Source: Advenella sp. FME57
Lineage (GTDB): Bacteria; Pseudomonadota; Gammaproteobacteria; Burkholderiales; Burkholderiaceae_B
NCBI RefSeq assembly: GCF_014897675.1
Contig: NZ_JABUXU010000003.1
Span: forward strand, 1-64,000
DNA: 64,000 nucleotides
Reading direction: 5' to 3'
In this document: piece by piece, positions 46,537-56,021 of the stretch
How the letters are laid out: the number at the start of each line of letters is the position of its first letter
Numbering within the stretch: position 1 is the stretch's first letter
The notes under the pieces: generated by a model
Told to the model about the DNA's origin: nothing
The model's input: the letters and a program-made list of their open reading frames with translations, nothing else
The model's database searches: none
Program-made: the position numbers and the translations under genes

Positions 46537-47217
46537 ATGGACGCATTTTCCAAGCCCGATCTCGTTGCAAATTATGCTGACAGAACAGAAAAAATGGTGC
46601 CCGGCTTGCGCGACCTTCACACGATGGCTGCGGTTTTGCTGGCAGAGCGTGTGCCGGTTGATGCGCACATTCTTGTGCTGGGTGCCGGCGGAGGTATGGA
46701 GATCAGGGCATTTGCGCAACTGCATCCGGACTGGTGCTTTGATGGCGTGGATCCGTCCGAACAGATGCTTGATCTGGCTCGGCAGACCCTTGGGCCACTG
46801 GCTTCTCGCGTTACTTTCCATCAAGGCTATATCGAGAGCATTGAACAAGCAGGCTTTGACGCAGCGACATGCTTTTTGACGCTTCATTTTTTGCCGCAAG
46901 CGCAGCGACTTAAAACCTTGCAGGCACTATTTTGCAGGCTCAAGCCCGGGGCGCCGCTGGTGGTTGCCCATCACAGTCTGCCGGGTTCTGCGTCCGATAA
47001 AGACCGCTGGCTGGATCGCAACGCGGCATTCGCTAAGGCATCAGGTCTGGCAATGCCATCCGGTGGCGCCAGGCAAAGCGCCAGCAGGGACCTGCTGCCG
47101 ATTCTTTCGGCGGCTCAGGACACGGCATTGTTGCGCGAAGCCGGGTTTGTAGATGTGGACGTATTTTATGCCGGGTTCACTTTCAGGGGCTGGGTCGGTT
47201 ATAAACCGGTGACGTGA
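46537..47217 (+). CDS. Class I SAM-dependent methyltransferase
   Basis: 226 residues. Motif I VLGAGGGMEIRAFA (about 47-60), acidic motif II DGVDPSEQMLDLAR, motif III AATCFLTLHFLP. The layout resembles the UbiE/Tam-like small-molecule group. Substrate unknown. Confidence 0.85.
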   Translation: MDAFSKPDLVANYADRTEKMVPGLRDLHTMAAVLLAERVPVDAHILVLGAGGGMEIRAFAQLHPDWCFDGVDPSEQMLDLARQTLGPLASRVTFHQGYIESIEQAGFDAATCFLTLHFLPQAQRLKTLQALFCRLKPGAPLVVAHHSLPGSASDKDRWLDRNAAFAKASGLAMPSGGARQSASRDLLPILSAAQDTALLREAGFVDVDVFYAGFTFRGWVGYKPVT

Positions 47218-47369
47218 TGTCGACTGCGCCATTGATGGAGCATTGGCACGCGTCTATCCCTTGCAGCCAGCGAACACGGCTCAAACGAGCGTCCAAAAGC
47301 GCTCAATTGGCGGAACGCCAGTCTCTGGCATGGGGGCTGTTGCTTCGGCCTTATATTTTCAGTAAAGCG

Positions 47370-47388
47370 GGGCAGGTTTTCTGCCCCC
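47370..47388. repeat. Hairpin between convergent genes
   Basis: GGGGCAG / CTGCCCC with a GTTTT loop. It lies just beyond the ferritin-like stop; it may terminate weakly in either direction. Confidence 0.4.
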
Positions 47389-47395
47389 TATCCGG

Positions 47396-48001
47396 TTACA
47401 GATAGCTGTCGCGTTGTTGTTTGGCCCGAGAAGCGCCGATTTCCGTTTCAACCTGCTTGACTTCTTCTGGCGGCGGCAGCACCGCAGGCATGCCAAGGCT
47501 ATCGATCCACAACTCCCGGCACCAGCCCCTTGTGTGAAACAGATGGTGATCTTCCTGTTGCTCTACCTGGTCGAACACTTCCTTAAAGAAACGCTTGTTG
47601 GTCGCGCTCATATTTTCAAGGGCTTTGCCGAACAGTTCCCAGTTGGTGTGATCTTTCGTTTCTGCCAGCACCACGCATTCACATGCCACTAACTGCGCCG
47701 CTTCCGGGGTATCGTTTTTCTTGGCCATTTTCATCGCTTTGACGAATGATTCTCCCAGGTGCTTGACCACCTCTCGGCCGGGGCTCATTGTATTTGGATC
47801 GAGGTCCAGGTGTTTGGCCACCGATATTGCCAACTCCTGGTGTTTGAGCGTTTCGTCCAGATAACCTTCCCTTTCTTTTTTCAAGTCATCATTCAGCGCA
47901 CAGGTCAATGCCGTTCGATACACCTGTTCGCCGCCCAGTTCCGTTTCGATCATCTGTAGTACCAACTCGTTCAATTGTTTTTTGTTTACTGTCTGTGCCA
48001 T
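47396..48001 (-). CDS. Ferritin-like domain protein
   Basis: 201 residues, four-helix bundle. Glu/His candidates for a di-metal site: ETELGGEQVY (about 19-28), ETLKHQEL (about 50-57), CVVLAETKDHTNWEL, and EQQEDHHLFH (about 148-157). Members of this loose group store or oxidise iron or protect from stress. Ribosome site AAGGAG. A DUF1328 gene lies 59 bases upstream on the same strand. Confidence 0.75.
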   Translation of the reverse strand: MAQTVNKKQLNELVLQMIETELGGEQVYRTALTCALNDDLKKEREGYLDETLKHQELAISVAKHLDLDPNTMSPGREVVKHLGESFVKAMKMAKKNDTPEAAQLVACECVVLAETKDHTNWELFGKALENMSATNKRFFKEVFDQVEQQEDHHLFHTRGWCRELWIDSLGMPAVLPPPEEVKQVETEIGASRAKQQRDSYL

Positions 48002-48060
48002 GCTGTACTCCTTGCTAATTAGTATGTGTTATTTGCAGTAGCGGTATTTTGCACTATGAG

Positions 48061-48219
48061 TTATTTGCGACGCCCGAAGAAAAATGAGCCAATGGCAAGG
48101 ATCAGGAACACGACGAACAAAATCTGCGCGATTGAAGAGGCGCCGGCAGCAATGCCACTAAACCCGAACACGGCTGCAATAATGGCGATAATAAAAAAGA
48201 CGATTGCGTAATGAAGCAT
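48061..48219 (-). CDS. DUF1328 (YtjA-type) small membrane protein
   Basis: 52 residues: [20 protein letters not shown], then [20 protein letters not shown], two membrane helices, and a GRRK tail. Exactly the DUF1328 pattern; function unknown, often stress-linked. Ribosome site GGGAG 8 bases before the ATG. Confidence 0.9.
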   Translation of the reverse strand: MLHYAIVFFIIAIIAAVFGFSGIAAGASSIAQILFVVFLILAIGSFFFGRRK

Positions 48220-49174
48220 GATGTTTCTCCCTTCCGTTGCAATGCGGTTTTAATAAACACAATTTATCGTATCAACAAAAATGAGCGCCAAACACGCTAG
48301 GTTACATTTCCTTAACAAGGGTATGCATGTGACATATCCAGGAAATTTGTGCAGATGCGAGTACGTTGACTGCCATAGCCAGAGGTTGGCCTAAGAATCG
48401 TGTCATTTGATCGGGGTTGGAGATACGCATAGTTGAGCGTTCATGCTTAATTACAATCTTGTCGCGCTCAAAACCGGCGGTGGCACGCGTTTTTTACTGC
48501 CGTCACGGTCAAATTTCCGGTAGACGCGAAGGTGCGGTTAATGGGTTAGCGCCAAATCATCAAGTGGCAAAAGGGGCTTTGGTGCGCATTCCCATAGCGA
48601 TCTTGTCGGAAAATAGCCGCATCGCCATCCTTATGCGTCCGGCCAGGTCTGTTGCAAAGTATGCATCCATGGCGGCCCGTTTGCCTGTAATGGTCGATAG
48701 CCAGAAATCGTATTTAAATCAAAGCGCTGGCTGCTTTTTTTCTTCTTTCGAATGGGGCTTATTGCAGCTGTGATTGCTGGCGTGGCAGGGCGTCGCCAAC
48801 GGCGGGATCACTTGCATTTGTTTTGCCTGTAGCAAAAAAACCGGCGCTGCATATGGCGCATTGTCGGTGATACGAATTACACTAGCGCGGTGGTTTACTG
48901 GATATTCATCCTGTAGATGTGGGTTGCATCCGCTGGTTCGCTGTGCCCGAACAGGCCGTTGGCCTGACCATTTGATTTTATATCGTCCGTTATTTGTGCC
49001 TGATCATTTGTCGCTTGCGGCCGATGCTTCACCCGTCGGCTGCGCAATCGATCTTGCTTGCAGCGCATACAGACCAATTGATCCTCACAACAGAGCATGT
49101 GTGGTTACGTCATTGGACCGCCAAGCGCACGCTGCCTGTCCGTTTCTGAATATAGTAAAAAAGATGAGAATAGT
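48220..49174. other. Long intergenic region, no supported gene
   Basis: Nearly 1 kb. Plus frames 48417-48773 and 48774-49178 have no domain and no ribosome site. The composition looks like non-coding or decayed DNA. The antiporter promoter must lie near its right end. Confidence 0.5.
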
Positions 49175-51022
49175 ATGAGTGCCGAAGCCCATTCAGTCAG
49201 TTTGTTGTCGCCAGTTGTGTTGCTTGCTGCCGCGGTGATTGCCGTTCCCATATTCAAGCGCATCGGCCTGGGGTCGGTATTGGGCTATCTGATTGCCGGC
49301 CTGGTGATCGGCCCTTTCGGACTGGCTTTTTTTACGGATTCGGCGTCGATTCTGCAGATTGCTGAGCTGGGTATTGTCATGTACCTGTTTGTTATTGGGC
49401 TGGAGATGCGGCCATCCCACCTGTGGGGGTTGCGCCGTGAAATATTCGGCCTGGGTACCTTGCAGATTGTCGCCAGCGCTTTGGGCTTGACCGGCGTAGG
49501 CCTGTTTTTTGGCTTCACTTGGCAGATCGCCTTTATCTCGGCAGCAGGATTCGTGCTGACCTCCACTGCCATTGTCATGCAGTTGCTGGGTGATCGGGGC
49601 GATATTGCCCAGCCCAAGGGTCAGAAAATCGTTGCGATACTGTTATTCGAGGATTTGCTGATCGTGCCGTTATTGGCGATTGTGGCATTTATGGCACCCA
49701 ACCATATTGTTGAAAGCACCTCTGTCCGGGTGCAAAATATCGGTATCGGGCTGTTTGCGATCGCGGCGTTGATCGGCGCCGGGTACTGGCTGCTCAATCC
49801 GCTGTTCAGAGTGCTGGCGGCTGCCCGCGCCAGAGAGGTGATGACAGCGGCGGCTTTGCTGGTCGTCCTGGGCGCAGCCCTGTTGATGCAGGTGAGTGGG
49901 TTGTCCATGGCGATGGGGGCATTCCTGGCCGGTGTGCTCTTGTCCGAGTCTACCTTCCGCCATCAGATCGAGGCGGATATCGAACCATTCAGGGGCATTC
50001 TGCTGGGCCTGTTTTTCCTGGGCGTGGGGATGTCGCTGGATTTGTCTGTCGTTGTGCAAAATTGGCCATTGGTGCTCGGCGGTGTGCTGGCGCTGATGTT
50101 CGTCAAGGCGCTGATGATCTATATTGTGGCGCGTATCACTCGCAGCCCGCATCGCGAGGCGCTGGATCGAGCATTGCTGATGGCCCAGGGCGGCGAATTT
50201 GCTTTCGTGCTGTTTGCCGCGGCCGCCGGCGCGCAAGTCATAGACAGCTCGGTCAAATCCAGCCTGTCGGCCATCGTAGTATTGTCCATGGTGCTTACGC
50301 CGGTTCTGGGAATTGTGTTTAACCGGTACACCAAATCAGGCAAACTTGAGTCTCTGGACGATGTGAGTATCGCAGACGGGCTGACCGGCAATGTACTGAT
50401 GATCGGTTTCGGTCGCTTCGGCCAGGTTACCAGCCAATTGCTGCTGGCCCGGGGTGTCGATGTCACGATCATTGATACCGACATAGACATGATCCAGAAC
50501 GCCGAGAAGTTCGGCTTCAAAATTTATTATGGCGATGGCTCTCGCCTGGATATATTGCATGCTTCGGGAGCGGCACAGGCACAGGCCATTGTCGTTTGCG
50601 TGGACAATAAAGAGACGACCAACAGAATTGTTGAGCTGGTAGCCAGTGCGTTTCCGTTAGCCAAGTTGCTGGTGCGCACGTATGATCGCGAGCATTCGCT
50701 GCATCTGGTCAAAAAGAATGTGGATTATATGATGCGGGAAACGTTCGAGTCAGCGATGGTATTTGGTGGCGCTATCTTGCAGCAACTGGGGGTCGATGAG
50801 GATCAGATCAGCCAAATCAGCCGTGAAATACGCGAGCGTGACAATGAGCGTTTTGAAACGGAGGTAGCCGCCGACGATATCTACGCAGGTGCCGATTTGC
50901 AGTATTCGCATGCCCATCCGCGTCCTACCGCGCCGTTGCTTGCGCCCGGCAAAAGTGGCCAGATCCTGAACGACGAAGGGCTGCATGAGGTAACGTCGGC
51001 ACCAGGGCAGGGTGCGTCATAA
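49175..51022 (+). CDS. CPA2-family cation:proton antiporter (KefB/KefC-like)
   Basis: 615 residues. About 12-13 membrane helices (1-385) with FEDLLIVPLL, the family's acidic ion site, followed by an RCK/TrkA-N domain (about 400-520: GNVLMIGFGRFGQVTSQLL, then VTIIDTD). Moves K+ out against H+ under nucleotide or thiol control. No kefF/kefG flavoprotein gene is adjacent. I start at the ATG at 49175, which matches the family; the frame is open to 49097. Confidence 0.93.
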   Translation: MSAEAHSVSLLSPVVLLAAAVIAVPIFKRIGLGSVLGYLIAGLVIGPFGLAFFTDSASILQIAELGIVMYLFVIGLEMRPSHLWGLRREIFGLGTLQIVASALGLTGVGLFFGFTWQIAFISAAGFVLTSTAIVMQLLGDRGDIAQPKGQKIVAILLFEDLLIVPLLAIVAFMAPNHIVESTSVRVQNIGIGLFAIAALIGAGYWLLNPLFRVLAAARAREVMTAAALLVVLGAALLMQVSGLSMAMGAFLAGVLLSESTFRHQIEADIEPFRGILLGLFFLGVGMSLDLSVVVQNWPLVLGGVLALMFVKALMIYIVARITRSPHREALDRALLMAQGGEFAFVLFAAAAGAQVIDSSVKSSLSAIVVLSMVLTPVLGIVFNRYTKSGKLESLDDVSIADGLTGNVLMIGFGRFGQVTSQLLLARGVDVTIIDTDIDMIQNAEKFGFKIYYGDGSRLDILHASGAAQAQAIVVCVDNKETTNRIVELVASAFPLAKLLVRTYDREHSLHLVKKNVDYMMRETFESAMVFGGAILQQLGVDEDQISQISREIRERDNERFETEVAADDIYAGADLQYSHAHPRPTAPLLAPGKSGQILNDEGLHEVTSAPGQGAS

Positions 51023-51425
51023 ACCGGCCAGGACAAGCCCGGCAATCACGGACCGCCGGCAGCACGGAGTTTGGGCTGGCTGGCCAGACCGCTTGTGCAA
51101 ACGCCTGCGCCGATGCTTGCGTCGAAAGCGCTTTGACCCAGCATGGCGGTGGCGGCAGCGTTATACCCGTTGTGCTGCAAAGGCAATGTCAATGACCATA
51201 CCAACTGGCAATAGCAGCGTGTAATACCGTCGTTTGTTGCGGATTTGCTGGAGTAACAAGAGAAAAGAGAGATCGATTGGAGTAGAGACAGATTGGGCAG
51301 CACTAAAGGCTGGCGGTAAGGCGGGCAGCAGACATTATGTGGGTCCGAGGCCGGTGCAGGTCTGCCGCCGCTGGTTTCTGCGGTATATTTGGCAGGATTT
51401 TATATTTTCAAACGGAGCAGTCAGC
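51023..51425. other. Intergenic region, no supported gene
   Basis: No domain in any frame; the open frame from 51234 only leads into the small gene at 51426. Confidence 0.45.
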
Positions 51426-51599
51426 ATGGGCGTAGTCAAATTCAACGAATTTACGCTGAAGATCCGCAATGGCGCTACATTTCAGATCCGCGCCAATACC
51501 GGGAGCGAAGCCATCAAAAAGCTGGTTAAAGCGCAAGGCTGCACACCCGACAATATCACGGTGATTGATGTGCGGGAAGTAATCGTTAATCGTAAATAG
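51426..51599 (+). CDS. Conserved-looking 57-residue protein
   Basis: 57 residues beginning MGVVKFNEFTLKIRNGATFQ and ending IDVREVIVNRK. Alternating hydrophobic/polar strands suggest a small beta-alpha-beta fold. Ribosome site GGAG 9 bases upstream. No family recognised; small size and good composition support a real gene. Confidence 0.55.
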   Translation: MGVVKFNEFTLKIRNGATFQIRANTGSEAIKKLVKAQGCTPDNITVIDVREVIVNRK

Positions 51600-51831
51600 A
51601 CAAGGTATACCGTTTTGGGCCATGTAGCGGGCGTGAATGCGGCCCTCGGCGCATACCGCGCGGCCTGACTTCTTATGGCTTTAATGTCGTTCGGGGTCTG
51701 GCATGATCCCGATTTTTGGGTAGACGATGGCACAGTCACGGCGATCAAAGAGGCTTGTCGGTTGAGTATTGCCGGCTGACAGACCGGGGCCGCCGGCAGC
51801 CCGGCGAACCACGAAAAACATAGTTAAAAAA

Positions 51832-52146
51832 TTACGATGAGAGCTTCATCAGGACCAACCCGCCGACAATAAGCGTGGCTGCAAGAATGCGCATTGCGCT
51901 CATGGGTTCGTGCAGAAAGACGATGCCGACCACGAAGGCGCCCACTGCGCCAATGCCGGTCCAGACCGTATAGGCGGTACCCAAGGGAAGCGTGCGCATG
52001 GACCAGGACAGCAGCCCGAAACTGAGTACCATTGTGACCAGCGTTACTGATGTGGCGCCAAGGCGCGTGAACCCTTCTGACTGCTTCATGGAAAACGCCC
52101 AGACAATTTCCAGCAATCCGGCAATAACTAATAAAAACCAGGCCAT
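51832..52146 (-). CDS. gdx: Guanidinium exporter, SMR family (Gdx/SugE)
   Basis: 104 residues, four membrane helices. Essential Glu in AGLLEIVWAF (Glu 13), SEGFTRLGA after helix 1, and GTAYTVWTGIGAVGA in helix 3: the SugE/Gdx subtype rather than EmrE. Gdx proteins export guanidinium in exchange for two protons. Start ATG at 52146 with strong AAAGGAGG; a two-hairpin leader stands just upstream. The frame runs further up through the leader but that part is not family sequence. Confidence 0.93.
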   Translation of the reverse strand: MAWFLLVIAGLLEIVWAFSMKQSEGFTRLGATSVTLVTMVLSFGLLSWSMRTLPLGTAYTVWTGIGAVGAFVVGIVFLHEPMSAMRILAATLIVGGLVLMKLSS

Positions 52147-52167
52147 TTGGGCCTCCTTTAACAAGAA

Positions 52168-52214
52168 CCGGGCCGTCCCGGATAAGGTCCCCAAATGGGT
52201 GAGGTCGTGGCCTC
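52168..52214 (-). ncRNA. Candidate guanidine-II (mini-ykkC) riboswitch
   Basis: On the minus strand the gdx leader has two hairpins 19 bases apart. The proximal one is CCGGG-ACGG-CCCGG (52181-52168) with a perfect ACGR tetraloop. The distal one, GAGG-CCACGA-CCTC (52214-52201), carries ACGA with two extra loop bases. Two short ACGR hairpins directly before the ribosome site of a gdx gene is the definition of this class. The linker has ACCTT, which can pair with AAGG of the ribosome site. The distal loop is not canonical. Confidence 0.6.
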
Positions 52215-52602
52215 GAAAAAATTATATCGTTTTGTGCAGCAGCCGGCAACCGGGCGACTCGACTGCAGCAGCCAGATGCCAATCAGTTGCTTGTCGCTGA
52301 AATAAAGCATGTCAGCCAGATAAGGCAGATCAGTCAGATAAAGCGGGCCAGCACGTAAAGCAGACCAGTCAATAAGCAGATCCGCCAGGCCGGTAGCGGC
52401 TAGAGCGAGCCTGCCTGCCATTTGCCCAGGCATAGCCAGTAATGCTGAAAACCTTCACCGAAGGCTGCCCGCAACCGATTGAAAACAGTTTTTTCGAGTA
52501 TAGGGTGGCTTTGCAAGCGATTGAAAAAACTGGCCGCCTCGGCGGCTTCGCGAACTGTATCCTCGCTATTACACTTGAGATAATTCAAATGTGGAGCTAC
52601 CT
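52215..52602. other. Intergenic region, no supported gene
   Basis: Divergent promoters for gdx (left) and the charged protein (right). Short frames only. Confidence 0.45.
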
Positions 52603-52890
52603 ATGAAAAGCATATTTACTTTGCTGCTAGCCGGCCTGTTGGCTTTTCCGGTCATGGCGCTGGCCGATGATGATGACGATGATTATCGTGACCGCTATTA
52701 CCAGCGGGAATATAAAGAGAAATACCGGGATGGTCCCTGCAAGGTAGAGCGCGAATACAAGAAAAATGGCGACTACGAAGAGAAAAGAAAATGCCGGGGG
52801 GGGCGCTACCGGGATAATTATTATTCCGAGGCGCCCGTCGTGCCGGGTGGTGATTTAGGCGGTATTGTTCGCTTGCTGCAAAACCTGTAG
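52603..52890 (+). CDS. Small highly charged exported protein
   Basis: 95 residues. Signal peptide (cut after VMALA), then DDDDDDYRDRYYQREYKEKY and a Lys/Arg/Glu/Asp-rich body with two cysteines (GPCKVEREY, EKRKCRGG). Periplasmic. The family is not recognised; similar charged small proteins with paired cysteines are common in Burkholderiales. Ribosome site GGAG 8 bases upstream. Confidence 0.7.
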   Translation: MKSIFTLLLAGLLAFPVMALADDDDDDYRDRYYQREYKEKYRDGPCKVEREYKKNGDYEEKRKCRGGRYRDNYYSEAPVVPGGDLGGIVRLLQNL

Positions 52891-53090
52891 GACAGGGGTT
52901 GCTGATGACAGGGCTCGTTGCGCCAGACAGCGATTGCCGTATTCCGCTCTATAGCGATTGTGATGCCTGCGCGATACGGTCGGTTAGCCGGCGCAGGATC
53001 TGAGGATATGGCCGTCGTTGGCATGCTAGCGCTGGGTTGTTGGCCAGCACACTGCACCTGAACACCGTGCTTGCACGACCAGAGCAAGCC

Positions 53091-53963
53091 TTAAGCATAT
53101 TGCGGCTCGGTCCAATGGCCGCTTTGTAATTGCTCGGGTCGGTGTGCAGCGCAAACAATCGCGTTGTCGGGCCAGAATTCACGCATTACCCGCGTTCCCG
53201 CAAACACTCCGTACCCACTGCCGCAACGAACGTCGGCTGCGGCAACAATACTTTCACCGGCCATGATCGAACCTTTCGCCGTGATGTTGCCTCCGGCCTG
53301 AATGCCCCAATCCGCCTTGATATGCATGCCGCTGCTTATCTCGCCCTTGGCAATGATGCCTTCTGCTGCAGTCAGGTTATTTTCAACTGAAATATCGCCA
53401 CCGGCGCGCACACTTTTTTTGCAGCCCAGCGCGTCGGCGCAGATAATATCCTGCCCGGCAACAATGATGCCGCCAACCTCAATGAGGTTTGCACAGTCTA
53501 GTGACCAACCGGCCCGGACATCTCCATCGCACTGAAACTTGCCGGCGACATCGATACCCCATCCTACACGAACGGACCCTTCCACTACAATCGCGCCGCC
53601 ACAGCTCAGGTTTCCCTCGACGAATAGATCCCCTTCGATGTGAATATCGCCGCCGACCCGCACGCTGCCACGAACATGCAAGGCGCCTGCTATACGCAAT
53701 ACCGTGTCGCTATGCAAATTTCCCGCAATATCCAGGTCCCTCGCAGCAACGACAGCGTCACTGTCCAGGCTATCGATCGCAAGCTTGTCCCTGACCGAAC
53801 CGAACTGATCGACAAGCCAGAGCGCATCGGTGACGCGCCCTTCGGCAAGAAGCGTATCGATCAGATATTGGTAGTCGGCGCCCTGCGGGGTATGCTTTAA
53901 AAACCAGCGAAAGCCGCTGGAGCAGGGGTGCTTTGACCGTATGGTTTTCTTGCTCAGATCCAT
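53091..53963 (-). CDS. Beta-helix repeat protein, bactofilin-like
   Basis: 290 residues. After a 60-residue N-terminal part (GFRWFLKHTPQGADYQYLID) come about 25 short repeats with G at fixed spacing: VGGDIHIEGDLFVEGNL, VEGSVRVGWGIDVAGKF, IEVGGIIVAGQDIICAD and others. This is the parallel beta-helix of polymer-forming proteins. No signal peptide, so cytoplasmic. The C-terminus ends in a non-repeat cap (FAGTRVMREFWPD). Start ATG at 53963 has GGGAG 6 bases before; two earlier ATGs are possible. No known name fits well. Confidence 0.7.
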   Translation of the reverse strand: MDLSKKTIRSKHPCSSGFRWFLKHTPQGADYQYLIDTLLAEGRVTDALWLVDQFGSVRDKLAIDSLDSDAVVAARDLDIAGNLHSDTVLRIAGALHVRGSVRVGGDIHIEGDLFVEGNLSCGGAIVVEGSVRVGWGIDVAGKFQCDGDVRAGWSLDCANLIEVGGIIVAGQDIICADALGCKKSVRAGGDISVENNLTAAEGIIAKGEISSGMHIKADWGIQAGGNITAKGSIMAGESIVAAADVRCGSGYGVFAGTRVMREFWPDNAIVCAAHRPEQLQSGHWTEPQYA

Positions 53964-54091
53964 TTTTACTCCCATGGATAAATTACTGCAATGAGTCAGT
54001 GTGCGCACAGTCGGTTAGCGGCATAGTCATCACACGGTTTCCGGACAGGCTGCGTTGGATATCGCCACCTGTCACGGAAGATTTTTTCTGC

Positions 54092-54616
54092 TTAAGGCGC
54101 GCATAGCTGCAGCCGGACATCCAGGTCGTGGAAGCGGTTGTCGCGCTCTGAAATTTTCAGTGGTTCAATGGTTTCCGGGGTAATCTTGACCACCTCGAAT
54201 CGCATGCGTCGGCCCAGAGACTTCCATAGGGCATAGGCCGCTCTCGATTGACGAGCGCCACTGACCAGAACGAAGCCATCGGACAGCACTTTGGTGTACA
54301 GGGCCGAGGCTATACCGCGTCCCTGATAGGGCGCGGTATAGCGCGAATGCACGCTGCGCACGGTGCCGTGCAGCCGGCGCGATCCTTCGGGAAGAATGTC
54401 GAAAACGGAATAACCCACCAGAAGTCCGGTACCGGTGTCAATGGCGTACACGCGCTGTTCGCGGGCGATCTTGCGAACGCGAAACTCCATGTGGGGAAAT
54501 TGCACATCCATGAGCGGCAGATTGCCCAGCGCATGCCGACCCCGTGTCATCCGTGCCTGCAGATTGGCCATCTCCTGCTCGATTTGCTTATTGCTTACGC
54601 TGACGTCGAATCTCAT
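54092..54616 (-). CDS. GNAT-family acetyltransferase
   Basis: 174 residues. Acetyl-CoA loop YQGRGIASALYTKVL (about 98-112) and a DTGTGLLVGYSVFD strand pair before it. Substrate unknown. The C-terminal 40 residues (KITPETIEPLKI and on) are not part of the core fold. Confidence 0.75.
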   Translation of the reverse strand: MRFDVSVSNKQIEQEMANLQARMTRGRHALGNLPLMDVQFPHMEFRVRKIAREQRVYAIDTGTGLLVGYSVFDILPEGSRRLHGTVRSVHSRYTAPYQGRGIASALYTKVLSDGFVLVSGARQSRAAYALWKSLGRRMRFEVVKITPETIEPLKISERDNRFHDLDVRLQLCAP

Positions 54617-55502
54617 GACATCACTCCTGACTCGGGCGAATGTACCGCTGGTGTAAGAGCCGAGCGGCCGGCCTCAACGACAAGTTGCGCTGATTTGCCA
54701 GTCAGCGTGCCTGTGTGTTCAGCGAAAGATTGCGGATAGTCAGCGGTGCGAAGGACATCGTGCTGCTCCGGTCGGGCAAAGTGATTGTGCAATTCCATTT
54801 CCACTCCCATGGCCGATTACCCGCAAGATGTTGCGATATATACGGCAGAGAATCGTATTTACAGGACCCTGGCCAGACAGATGTGCTTCTGGGCACCTGT
54901 GCTGCAGGTGCATTCATGGGTTTGTCTGGTTTGGGGACGTTTCCGGCTTGTTAGCCGCTACGCCGTGCGAGAGGAATCTGGGACAAGAGTGATGGCCGTG
55001 ATTTCCTGACGCACGGCCAAGGAAAGTACGGCGAACCACCTCAGGAATTGGGGGGTCAGACGAAAGACGGGAGGAACGTTTGCACAAATGCGGCCCGGCA
55101 GCATGCCTCGGGTGTAAACCCGATGCATACCAGACAGCGTGAAGGCAAGAGCGTTCATGGATGAGTATTGATTTTTATGATGTCAAGACTATAACACAAA
55201 TGATATATTTATCAAAAGATTCAAAGGCCTACGCTATATATTCGTATCAAGGAGCAGCAGTTTTAGCACTATGGGCGACGTAACTTCAAGCGGGCAGGCC
55301 CGGCCCCGGCCGATAGGTGAGCCCCTTCTATAGCATTGCGGGTCAGACTGTGACGATAGCCGGTATGGTCCCTGTCAGCGCAGGCGTGTTGGACAGAAAA
55401 ATACAATGAGATGACTGACCCGGTGCAAAATTGGCAGAACTGTCAATGACATGTAGGCGTGTCGGGGAGGGTGTATAGTGGAGTATTTACCCGGAGCATG
55501 TC
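54617..55502. other. Long intergenic region, no supported gene
   Basis: About 890 bases. Short frames on both strands have no domain. The part 55160-55260 is AT-rich. Confidence 0.5.
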
Positions 55503-55796
55503 ATGACATTCAGGGACTGGGCTGACGAGAAAGGCAATACACTGGCAAATCAAGATGACGAATGTGAAGTTCGTGCTGAGTGGGCCAAGTTTTACGTGAA
55601 GAACCCGCAGGCGGGTTCGGTACTGGTGTATGAATCAGCTTTTGCAAAATTTGGCAGGCAGCAACTGGATAGTATGCTTGACGAGCAGTGGCACAAAGCG
55701 GATCTGCAATGGGTACAGATCACGGACAAGGGCGTTACCGAGACGCATAAAGAGGCACCCAACCGGCCGGGCAAAGGGTCCGCTACTAAACACTGA
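55503..55796 (+). CDS. Hypothetical 97-residue protein
   Basis: Soluble, charged, begins MTFRDWADEKGNTLANQDDE and has VYESAFAKFGRQQLDSMLDE in the middle, mostly helical. Ribosome site GGAG 8 bases upstream and even composition support a real gene. No family recognised. Confidence 0.65.
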   Translation: MTFRDWADEKGNTLANQDDECEVRAEWAKFYVKNPQAGSVLVYESAFAKFGRQQLDSMLDEQWHKADLQWVQITDKGVTETHKEAPNRPGKGSATKH

Positions 55797-56021
55797 CTCA
55801 CGTGAGGCTGCTATCCGGAATAATTGATGCAATAAGCTGCAATCGGTCCACAATGCCTATCAGAATTGATGTTTATCGCCCTGCCATTGCCATTGGCCCA
55901 GCAGTGGCAAGCCAACGGGTTCCCCCTGCGGCACGTACCCTGGACTTGCCGGGCAGTCAGGAACCGGGCCTGATTAATCGCTACGATGCGTTCGGCCCGG
56001 GGTATTCGGCCTGACCATTGA

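Noticed and set aside
48417-49178. Two plus-strand frames in the 1-kb gap
   Set aside because: No domain and no ribosome site; composition does not fit the coding style of the neighbours.
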